Shown here: one piece after another, positions 24,087 through 34,504 of the stretch | How positions within the stretch are numbered: position 1 is the stretch's first letter | How the letters are laid out: each line of letters opens with the position of its first letter | Source: Acanthochlamys bracteata | Lineage: Eukaryota; Streptophyta; Magnoliopsida; Pandanales; Velloziaceae | Reading direction: 5' to 3' | DNA length: 64,000 bases | NCBI GenBank assembly: GCA_019914995.1 | Contig: CM034130.1 | Span: forward strand, 6,758,001 to 6,822,000 | The notes under the pieces: generated by a model | Told to the model about the DNA's origin: nothing | The model's database searches: none | Seen by the model: the letters and a program-made list of their open reading frames with translations, nothing else | Program-made: the position numbers and the translations under genes

Positions 24087-27000
24087 TCAAGTGTAATGCT
24101 TCATCCACACAGGCAAAGAATATATGAGAGTTCCCAAGACAAAGGATGGACAGATGGTTAGAAGAATGTAGGTGAAAGCTCTTCCAGGGTGCACACTCTG
24201 CCTCATTGCATATACCTCAGCAACAAAGGTAGATACAGTGCTGAGACAGCCAAGGAAACCGAATTGGATTCCGCTCATAATAATCCTAACTATCTTTCTT
24301 TCCACCTGCAGAAAACAATGCAGGTTTTTTCAGCATTAAGCCAAAAACACAAAATAACTAAACTGAGGATTCTGCGGCTACATTAAATGGGGGAGAACCA
24401 CAGTATCACTTATTAATAAAAATGTGTAAGCTAACCATAAAAATAGGAATACCTCAAAGGATAGGATGCAACTTCATGCCCTCAAATTAAGTTGTTCAAT
24501 ACTCTAACTAAATCTGATTACCAAAAAAGTATAGGATGACAGATTTAAACTCTGCTTTTCTTCAAAGAAAATCTAAAACTATCTGAAGAAAGGAAGATCA
24601 AGCACTATGCTTACCACTTTGCTCATAATTGACAGTGCTGCCATAATACAAGCTGCAAGAACATTGGCCAAGAGTGTCCCAGTAGGTAGCCACTTGAACC
24701 ATTGACACGATCCCCATCCCTGGCCATTGAGTCTTGCCAAATGCCATCGGGACCATACACCAAAAGGACCTAGCAAACATCCCAACCAAAGAACAGCTCC
24801 ATTAGTTTCATTATCCAGTTTTCTTCTAGCCAATGATCCACTCAAAGCCCACAAAGAAGCTAGCATCAAAAACATGGCAATCATAGCCAATGTCTGCCGT
24901 CTGCTAGTGTTCAAGCTCCAACTGCTCAGGTCATATCTAGATTTTTGAGATCTCTCAATGAGCCAAGGAGCAAGTAGTTTGCGGATCCCATCAGCGGACA
25001 TCACCCCATAAGCTATGGATTGATCCACAATGAACATACCTGTTGGAAATCAATCAAACTGCTGGGACAGATCATAGTCAAAATAACATTAGGCCTTCAA
25101 AGTCTCTTTTTAACACAACTAGATGCAAATCTTTCAGTAAACCTCTGAAAGATTTACCATAATGTTTCTAATTCAGCTACTGATATAATGCAGCAACTAT
25201 GACTTTTATGAATATATAGAAGACAGCAATATAGAAGTGATGTAAATATGCATAGCATTCACAAAATAAACAACATCCATGCATTTTGTCTTTGACACTT
25301 TTGTGAGATGGAACTTGATCTTACATCCTAAAGTCAACCAACCAAACAAGAAAGTACTGCAAACTGCATTCGTACACTACTTTCCCCAAAATTTAACAGT
25401 AGTGTCTTCAAAGATGATTACAAAGTTGTGATCACCAAATCCATAAGAGATGGTCAGTAAGAAAATCCCCGAGTAGCTTTTATAAACGACAATCAGAGAG
25501 GGGATTGTTAAGTAATGGAAGCAGAAAGTCATGCTACTTCTTCTACGCTAGCTAGCTTACCTATTACATAGCCACCAACAGCAGAAGCCCACTCTCCTTT
25601 TGAAGACAACTCCAGCATTTTCTGATTCCAACCACTGAATGTAGTGAGACTTCCCATATATCCAGTAGTCAAACCAATTGTTATTTGCTCAGAAATGTTC
25701 CGCAAGTCGCCTTTCATGACAATTCCAAACCACCCCATAAAAAATGAACCTAACTGATAAAGCAATTTATCAAGTTGGTTACTGTAGGATCAAGATAGAA
25801 TCATAGAAGAGTTTCTCAGTGGAAAATTACCACATTAGAGGGCAGATCAAGGTATAATGCGGTATCATCTCTTGTAAAGGCTAGATGGCCTGGCCCAAAT
25901 AGCTTCTGTAGTAGGTACCTTGTGAATACCTAACAATGAAAGGCAATAATCAGTGTTAAACAAAAGCATAGAAAATACCAAAACATGGTAAGGCACGGGA
26001 TCAAAATGTTTGCCAACTGCGCAGGACGACATTAGAAATGCAGCTGGGTGTCTCATCATAAAGCACTTGCCATAGTAAACATTTTCCAAATAGGAGAGAG
26101 GATTTTGTTCTTACAGTTGAACCAAGAAATCTTAACTGTAAGGCTATCAAAAGGGAATTGTATACAAACCTTGGTGACAATAATTACAAAAGTTTTGCTC
26201 TATAGTCCATACTAATTCAGTGAAACAGGTGGTCCTTTTGCATATCACTGAGATAACAATAAACATAAACCAAGCTTCGCCCAACTAGATAATTTGTCTA
26301 GATAATCCATGTAAAACATATCTCTACTAAGAAATATATAAATTCAGCAAGTTATATCACACATACTACACAATGTAAATGTGAATTACATAAAAAGCAC
26401 AAAAAGATTTCACTCATTTAACATATTTCTTAACAAAACTTTAAGATACTTACACCAAAAATACCAAAAACTGATAAGTGGAGGAGGTTGGAAATATACT
26501 CCAGCTTCTGAGGAAGCCTTTCCTGCTTATCCTGCATTTGTAAACTAATATCAGTATATTCTGCCTTTCCGTTCCACCTTCTTCAGCTCTTAGAACCATG
26601 GACAAACATGAAATTGTCAAATCCTTGTAAAGAACAATTATCACCAAAATGTCATTGTGAGATGTATTTTATCTTTCTAGATAGAAATGAACTCCACACC
26701 CTCAATACTGTTAGAAATATATAAAACATGAATCTACTGGAGGAATATATTAGGAATATATTGGGCAAACAAGTGCTTAAAATGAAACTAGATCTACTGG
26801 GATTGGAAAAATTAAGCAATTGGGATAAAGGGAATACTGACATATTAGATCTGAGTTGCAAGTAATTTTATACAGTAGAAAGTAACCGGAAATTTGAATG
26901 CTAGATCTTTTCACTACCCGAACTTGATCCTTCATAGTTGAACGGATGATGGAATCCTCAGGCAGAGGAGAAACAATCTCCTCAACTAATGGTGATACAG

Positions 27001-27451
27001 GTGAACGGAAACTTGAACTACGTTCAGTGTAGCCATTTGAGACCATTACAGCATCATCAGGGAGCTTAAGAGCTGCTACATTTCTAAAGCCTTCCTCGAG
27101 GCACATGGAGACACTTAGCTCCTCATTTTCCTCGTATCTATCTTCTCCCATGCCTCGACCACCGCTATCTCCAGCTTGTGCAATTACTGAATCATCAACA
27201 TCGCCAAGTATCTGGTCTGCCATATCCCTTAACAAGCAGGAGTCACGAAGTTGGTCACCAGGATCCCTTGAAAGACTAATAGAGTTCCTGTACGAGGAAC
27301 TCCTGCAAACTACTTGATCCCCAATATCTCCGATCCTTGCTACCATGTCACTTGAGACATCATCGACTATCTGACTGCAAGATCCATCGCGAGAAAGGGA
27401 ACTTCGCCGAGAGTTCATGCTACTCAATCTACTCAAGGAGCCACTCCTCAT
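24087..27451 (-). CDS. FEX: CrcB/Fluc-type fluoride exporter (plant FEX), 6 coding exons
   Basis: Exons: 27451-26918, 26531-26454, 25929-25831, 25753-25561, 25039-24615, 24305-24087; 1,548 nt in frame, 515 aa. Fluoride exporters of this family conduct F- out of the cell. In eukaryotes two CrcB domains are fused in one chain, as here. Residues 1-190 are a soluble Ser/Arg/Asp-rich N-terminal extension. Domain 1 (about 195-300) has LPSN (N236) and GSLTTFSGWNQ (271-281). Domain 2 (about 350-510) has LLANV (N427) and the divergent GFLGCLSTVSTF (459-470). The pore Asn, the central G(S/C)L(T/S)T motif and the pore-lining Phe positions are kept in recognisable form. The long extension separates it from the yeast proteins and is typical of plant members. 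The first exon has the only in-frame Met. The gene may start with a noncoding exon near 28,490-28,560 (AACTTCCCG followed by GTTTGTGA). Confidence 0.93.
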
Positions 27452-28828
27452 GATTCTTTTATAACAGGAAAATCAAATTGAAATTATCGCAGGAATTTCT
27501 GAATACAAGCCTCTCTCAAAAGTTATCTAAGAGCTTTTCTTATCTTCCTTAGTGGTGCTGCAAGAAGAAGACTGAGGCTTGAGCCTTGAATAAAGACATA
27601 AAGAAATTTATTTTTTAAAGGGGAAAAAACAAAGAGAAAAACATAAGAGGAGACTTTTAGAAACATGCTTTGACATGAGATGAGACAAAAGACATGAAAT
27701 GAAATCAGAAGCTTTGTTGTGTCATTGATGAAAAGTTGAAACAAAATGACAAGAAAGCTTTTAAATAAAATTAGTTCTAATCAATCTAGAATCCAGAAAA
27801 GGTAGAACCAAGTACCCAGATGAACTTCATGAAATTTAATGAGCAAAGAGAAAATGGATGAAGAATTACTTGCAGAGATGTATGATCGATCAATGTTGAT
27901 AATAATCCTTCTGAATGAAAGCCTGAGGGAGACTTGGAAACTGCAACCAAGATGGACTTTTGATTCCAAAGGCAAACAGCAAAACAAAAGAAAAAGAACA
28001 ATTTGTTGGTCACAATCAAATGCCATAACATATACAACAATCGCTTGTAACTGAACTGGTGGACAATATTTCATGAAATCACCAATGAAATCACGTCGTC
28101 AGAAGTTTATTTGGGTATTATAATTTACAATAATAAATTATCTGACTAGTATTAAATCATTCTTTCTACTCCAGAAGTATAACAACAAGGAAAGAGATAA
28201 CAAAACCCTTGGTTAACACAATCGATCAACAACTTTAACATACAAGATATCCAAACTAAAGAGTGTAAAGCAGTCAACAATATGAAAAAATTGCTTCGGA
28301 ATTCGAAGATGCTACTGATCAAACGAATTGGGGAGGGGAATCAGCAGGAATTGTTTAGAAAGGTACCTATAAATTAATCGTTTTTAATATTCAAGAAATC
28401 CAAAATTTGAACACTTTTCCAAAGGAAACTTTTATTAGAAAAAGTAAGAATTAAAAAGAATAAACCAGAGATCACAAACCGGGAAGTTGTTGACTTCTTG
28501 TTAAGGAAGTTCTGGTGGAGATAATAAAGCGCAATGAAACCTTCCCTAGCATGGAACTTATATATGGTGAAAAGATTCTTTTTTTATATCTAACAAACAA
28601 AAAGAGATCAGAAGCAAAAGTAAAATCAAAATCAAATCAAACAAAGAGAACGAAATGAAAACACGAGCGCTCGATTTGACTTTTGAGCGCGCGCGAGCGG
28701 GTCGCCCACGGGCTCCACAGAACAGAAGGGTGGAACTCATTAGATCCGATAAATTTTGAGATGGTTCCTTTTTGTGAAAAGAATAATAATAACCAAAAAA
28801 GAAAAACACACGCAAACAGAAGTGTCGA
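27452..28828. other. FEX 5' UTR/intron and promoter region
   Basis: Upstream of the FEX ATG. A candidate 5' exon on the - strand lies near 28,560-28,490. A G/C-rich patch with an alternating GCGCGCGCGAGCG run (about 28,685) lies about 130-190 bp further upstream and may be the core promoter area. No other gene is seen. Confidence 0.35.
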
Positions 28829-29077
28829 CTGTTTGGATAAATTTTTTAAAATAAAATACTTAATAATATTTTATATTTTAAATAAAAATTTACAATATTT
28901 TATAAATTTTATTTAAAAATTAAAATTATAAAAAAATTTAAACTTCTACGTTATAAATATTATTAGTGATTATTATAATTATTTTATTATTAAAATAAAA
29001 TATTAAACTATTTTTTAAATAAATAAAAAATATTTTTATTTTAAAAAAATTCTCTCATATTCATTTTCAAACACTCC
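28829..29077. repeat. AT-rich foldback island
   Basis: Left end CTGTTTGGATAAATTTT; right end read outward GGAGTGTTTGAAAATGAAT. Shared core TGTTTG(G/A)A. The A/T interior has complementary runs in the two halves. From 29,078 to 29,500 there is only AT-rich DNA. Confidence 0.5.
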
Positions 29078-29503
29078 TATATTGTTGGTTTTTTATATGT
29101 TATCAGACCGTAAAGTTTGTAATTAAACCCATAAATTTTAACTAGCCAACTTCCTAGCGTTTTTCTTGTTAATTTTGACATTTTCTTTTCACACTTCATA
29201 TTTTTATTTCAAAATATCGATGATTAACTCTTTCAAGAGAATTTTAAAATATTTAGAATTGTTTATTAAAAAAAATTTCTGAAAAAACTTTGAAATATAT
29301 TATTTTATAAATATATAAAAAATTAAAAATTATACATATAATTATTTTATAATTTATATTATTTATAATTTTTTTATTAAAATTTCTTTTAACTCATGCA
29401 TAATTTTTTTGAAATTAAATAAATTTATTAAGATTAATAAACCATCCCGTACTTAAAACATCATGGAATCTCCGGCGACAAATTTACGGCAATGCCATAG
29501 GGA

Positions 29504-30415
29504 ATAGGCACTCCCTCTTCTGTAGACACTTCACTTTTTCTGTAGACACTCTATTGTATCAACGGCTGTGATGAGATCAATCAAGATCAAAACACCTCTC
29601 CTCTCCCACTTCACGCGTTCTCTCTTTATTTCTTTTTTCTTTCTCAAAGTCTCTCTCTCTCTCCGTCGAGCCGAGCGCGGGATTGCGCGACTGGGAGTTT
29701 TGCTACGATGTGGAGAGTGAAATCCGAATGGGGAGCTGAACGTGCGAGCTTGACCGAGCAGATTCCGGCAATCGCGGCAGGAAGATCGAGCAAACGCGAG
29801 CCGGGCGAACGAACAGCTGAGATCATAATTGCTTTTTCGGAGTTCGAATTCTATTCGAAATCGATTCTCGGGAGGAAGCCTGCTGTTTGAACAGAGTTCA
29901 TCGGAAGGTACTCGTGGGAGGAAATCCGCTGTTCCAATAAGACCGCCGCTGTTCGAACTCTCTCCATACCGAAATTTCGATTCCAAATTTTGATTTCAGA
30001 ACCAAACCTGCAGATCAATCTCGATTTTGAATGATTTTTTTTTTAATTTGGTTGATTTGCTTTATTTTTTGTTTTTCTTTTTAATTTCGGTTTATTTTTA
30101 TTTTATGGTGTATTGGTTTTATTTTATTAGTGTATTAGTTTGATCGATTGATTGGTGTATTGTTTTTATTTTATGGTCTATTGTTTGATCTTATGGTTTT
30201 ATGATGTATTTGTTTGATTTTACGTTATATTGGTTGTGTTTTATAATGTATTCGTTTAATTCGGTTGTGAATTTGTGGTATTCAAATTTGTTGATAGTTA
30301 GAGCTGAGAATGATTTGTTAAATGTATGGTTACGAATTGTGAAGGCTATGATGCTTTGTTCATGTTGGAATTGGAAATCAAGGCAGGTTAGGTAATGGTG
30401 CTTTCGAAAGGCTTT
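29504..30415 (+). repeat. Left arm of a long inverted repeat
   Basis: About 0.9 kb that reappears in reverse complement at about 31,610-32,412. It begins GGCACTCCCTCTTCTGTAGA. A pyrimidine-rich leader-like stretch follows (about 29,590-29,670), then moderately GC-rich sequence with a 60-codon + strand frame (29,708-29,890) and an open 151-codon - strand frame (29,986-29,531). Neither frame is kept whole in the right arm, so neither is called a gene. Confidence 0.85.
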
Positions 30416-31609
30416 GGAAGGGATATATTCACTCCCTCTTCTATAGACAATTCTATTTTTACTGTAGACACTCCCTTATATCAATGACTGTGATGCTTTT
30501 GAACTGGGACTAACGAGATGAGGCAATGATGAGGAAAAAATTGCCATGTAGCATTTATTAGACTCTTTCCTGCTCTTTCTTCCTGATTATGCACTGCCTC
30601 TTAAAGTCTATAGTAAGGCAGTAAGGATGGCCAGTGGCTAAGTCAAGTGGTAACTACTGCAGTTATAATTAGAGAAGGCAGTGCAGAAGGGAGAGAGCAC
30701 TGGTACGTGAGAACAGTCCTGAAATGGGTAGCACTTTTTAATCTAAATGATTGATCAAAGGCAAATCTGCGCCTCTGTAGTCTCTTCCTCTCTCTGTTGT
30801 TGTTATTGTTGGAAAGAATATTTTAGATTGTTTCTGGCGAAATGAGCATACCCCTTCCTATGTGGATGGAAATGTAATGAATGTAATCAAAGGACAATGG
30901 AGTTGTAACCAATATAAACGTGATAAGCTTGCATGCAATGTTATACACATTCCTTATAACAATGTTATCAGTTTCTTTGCTCAATGTACAATTTTATTAA
31001 CTATCAATATACAATATTTTCAATTTACCAGTGTGATGAATGTTTGGTTGTCATTATACTATAAATATCCTATGATCTCATTATTATTTATGCATCCAGT
31101 TATGGTCTATAATATAACACTACGTAGCTATGTGAAAGTTCATATACACGATGTATTAATTTTTTTTACCAGTAAATCGTGTAGACTCCTGTTATTTTCA
31201 ACAAAAACCAATGTTGTCAATACTATATGTACAACAAAAGAGTAAGTTCTTTCATGTTTAATTGTCAAAAGCCATGCAACTTAAACATTTGAACAAAAAC
31301 CATATAGTTCATACACTTTTGTCATTCACAAATAAGTAATGATGAAATTCAGTCCATCATTTAACATTCATAAATTAACTGTTGCTATATTATGCTAGAT
31401 TACACAACTAGCTGGATTGAATAAGAAGCATGAATAAAGAAGCAATAATTGTTGTTACAATGTTTTTGCTGATTGATTAGCACAGAGCTAAATTACACAA
31501 ACATGAACAAAGAAGTATCGTACACATAGAAGTGCCAAGCACTTAGATGTCTTTGCACCTTGAATGCCTTGATCTCGACGTGCCTTGAGCACCTTTCAAA
31601 TATGAACAA
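30416..31609. other. Spacer between the arms, starting with a third copy of the arm terminus
   Basis: At 30,425-30,490 the terminal sequence occurs a third time (CACTCCCTCTTCTATAGACA..CTGTAGACACTCCC..CTGTGATG), in the same orientation as the left arm. This suggests nested or tandem element units. The rest is AT-rich with no recognised gene; the 127-aa frame at 30,862-31,245 looks like chance. Confidence 0.55.
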
Positions 31610-32412
31610 AGTGTTTTGAAAGCACCGCAACCAATATCCGTTGCTTCTTAGTTCCAACATGAACAAAGCACCGTAGCCTTCACAGTTTGACAGCCATGCA
31701 TTTAATAAATCATTCTCTGCTCCAACTATCAACAAATATGAGTACTACAAAAAACAACCGAATCAAACCAATACACAAACAAAACAAAACCAATAAACCA
31801 TAAAATAAAAATAAACAAAATTTTTTAAAAATCAACAAAAAATAAAAAGAAATAAACCAAATTAAAAAAAATCATTTGAAATCAAGATAAATATGTATGC
31901 TTCATTCGAAATTGAGATTAATCTACAGGTTCGATTTTGAAATCAAACTTTGGAATCGAAATTTCGATATAGGGAGAGTTCGAACAACGGCGGTCTTGTT
32001 GGAACAGCGGAGTACCTTCCGATGAACTCTGTTCGAACAGCAGGCTTCCTCCTGAGAATTGATTTCGAATAGAATTCGAACTCCGAAAAAGCAATTATGA
32101 TCTCAGCTGTGCGTTCGCCCGACTCGTGTTTGCTCGATCTTCCTGTCGCGATTGCCGGAATCTACTCGGTCAAGCTCACACGTTCAGCTCTCCATTCGAA
32201 TTTCACTCTCCACATCGCATCAAAACTCCCAGTCACACAATCCCGAGCTCGGCTCGACGTAGAGAGAGAGACTTTGAGAAAGAAAAAAGAAATAAAGATA
32301 GAACGCGTGAAGTGAAGTGAGAGAGGAGAGATATTTTGATCTTGATTGATCTCATCACAGCCATTGATACAAGAGAGTGTCTACAGAAAAAATAGAATGT
32401 CTCCATGAGGAG
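31610..32412 (-). repeat. Right arm of the long inverted repeat
   Basis: Reverse complement of the left arm, with frequent substitutions and small indels. It shares the terminus (CTGTAGACACTCTCTTGTATCAATGGCTGTGATG when read inward), the CT-rich leader, the middle and the inner end. The outer edge is at 32,412, immediately before the first BCD1 fragment. Confidence 0.85.
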
Positions 32413-32449
32413 TACCTATATCTCTCCCCATATATATATATACTAGCTT

Positions 32450-33115
32450 CTCAAACCTTCTTCCTCTTCCTTTGTTCCTTCCTTCTATCCTCCTGAGCTC
32501 GAATCTCCGGTGACATATCTCCACGGAGGAAAATGGAGAAAATACTTCTAGGAATTCGTACGAACCCCAGTAGTTCATCGAGCTCAAGCAGAGACCCTTC
32601 TATGCGTCTATATGTGAGGAATGTGGAGTGAATTCATGGAAGTACCGGTACCCCGCTTGCTCCATCCGCACCTGCGGTCTTCCTTGTGTTAACTACCACC
32701 AGAGCCACACTGGTTGCACAGGCAAGCGATCGAGGACCCATTTCGTACCTCTCAATCTGTTCAATGGCGGCCCTTCTATCTGGTGAGTTACCTCAATCAC
32801 TCTTGTATTGTTTCATTTTGATTTCTTTTAGATGTATGTTTTAGGTGTTCGGGATTTATGAAGCTTCCATGAATTATTGCATGTTGTTTGATTATGTTCG
32901 TACTTCCCCGATTTCAGCTGTTTTTAATTGTTTAGGGGGTTTACTTGTTGTTTTTTGCTTAGAATTTAGCCTAAAATCTGGATCTTCTTGGGTCATTGAA
33001 TTTTCATTAACTTGTAAGTTGTTGATTCGTATCATTCTCAGATTTATGATTGTTTCTGCAGCTGGTTTCAGTATATTACTTGTATTAGCTATTGGTAGAT
33101 AGTAAAGATATTCAT
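32450..33115 (+). pseudogene. BCD1: BCD1-like zinc-finger HIT gene fragment, copy 1 (broken)
   Basis: BCD1 (ZNHIT6) helps assemble box C/D snoRNPs; its N-terminal zf-HIT domain binds zinc. An ATG at 32,533 opens a Ser-rich start, but the frame must shift before the finger at 32,613-32,782, which reads CEECGVNSWKYRYPACSI, then RTCGLPC and HTGCTGKRSRTHFVPLNLF. The normal RCP cysteine is Tyr (TGC to TAC), which removes a zinc ligand. The exon ends at a plausible donor (TG then GTGAGT at 32,783). The following sequence to about 33,110 matches intron sequence of copy 2, but no later exons follow. Confidence 0.82.
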
Positions 33116-34504
33116 CGAAATTTTGTATTTTGATCTGGTATGGCTGCGCCAAGCCTGTGCGGTAGTACAGCAGATCAGTGACGCATGAGAGCCCTAGTGT
33201 CAGGCCACTGCGCTGAGCTCTTCTCCTAGAATAACAAAGTTAATATCAATTTGGCTCCATGATCCACGAACAGAGCATACTTGATTTTAGGCAAAAGACC
33301 GAGAAGTTACATGCTTTATGTTTGCTTTTGCGCCTCTTTTATTCAAGGTTTTGCTTCTACTTGTTCTTCTCATAAATAATGTGGGATTAATAAAGGAATA
33401 ACCAACTCTTGATGAGAGGTCATATGGGCCAAGTTTGGATTCAAATATTGTTAGTCCTTTTTCATAGTTTGGCCATAACAGTCTTGGGATGAGAACATGA
33501 AACCAAACTTACTATCTCTTTGGGGTCATTAATTTTTGAGGGAAACGATATAAAAAATATGATTTCTTTGATTGACCTAAAAATGATTAAACTAGTCAAG
33601 TGTTCACAAGTAGATAATATTTGAAACATGAATTTCTTCCTACTGCTTTTTGTAGATGACAGTAGTTTACCTTGCCAAAACCAGCTTTTTCACAGAAGAA
33701 TTTTGTTATATAGATAATTGATGATTAAGGTTTGGTTACGTGTCCCATTCATCTTGTTAGTCATTCATCTAGCAAGTTAATGGCATTTAGGGGATATGAT
33801 GCCTTGTCACAAGCAGCAAGTCTTATCAAGCTGGATATTGGAAGCCACTTAGTTAATACTAGTGAAATAGAGCATATTAGTAGCCACTTAGTTAAATACT
33901 AGTAATAGAGCAAGGAGGCAGCTGTTGCCCTTGGCTTTCCAATAGCCCAAGTTAGAGAGTAGTTAGACCCGAGAAATTGCCAAGAAGTATAAATTCTGGC
34001 GGGAAAAATTGACTTCCCCTTAACTTTTTTTGAAACTATAACGGGCAGTCAAGAGAAGGAGAAGAAGAGGAAAAGGCTACAAGGTCTAATTTGTTTCCAC
34101 TTTATTTGGAGGTGATTTTGCCATCAATTTTAAGCTCAAATTTGAGCTTGTCGATCTCCATACAAAGAGAACATGGATGGTATCTTCAATTTGGTGGAAG
34201 AGCTCTGGGTTGTCTATGTCTCTGTTTCTTCCATCTGTGTGATCTCTCCTAACTCTCTCTGTGTCATCCATCTTTGTGTGATGTATGTTGTGATTCAAAT
34301 TGTTCTCCGTTTGATGTATTTTTGGTGATCCTCTAGTGTTATCTTGTATGAGATTGTAAGCCAACAGTTCCATGCTTGATGTTTTCTTGTATCTTCTAGA
34401 GATATGTTGATATTCAAGTGTTGTGCTAGAGGTGAGAGGATCCTTTAGTGGTGTATTATAAGCTACTATTACAGAGATAGTGAAGGAATTGGGCGTACAG
34501 TACT
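33116..34504. other. Insert between the two BCD1 copies, possible retroelement remnant
   Basis: It contains the near-repeat AGCCACTTAGTTAA(A)TACTAG at about 33,843 and 33,880, a TATAAAT box and a leader-like stretch (33,985-34,300). Together these resemble a degraded LTR, but no paired LTR, primer-binding site or polyprotein is visible. The 142-aa - strand frame (34,514-34,086) has no recognised content. Confidence 0.3.

Noticed and set aside
29531..29986. 151-aa - strand frame in the left inverted-repeat arm
   Set aside because: The matching stretch in the right arm is frame-broken, which argues against selection for this protein.
30862..31245. 127-aa frame in the inverted-repeat spacer
   Set aside because: It is rich in Ile/Tyr/Phe/Asn, as chance AT-rich frames are, and has no domain or splice context.
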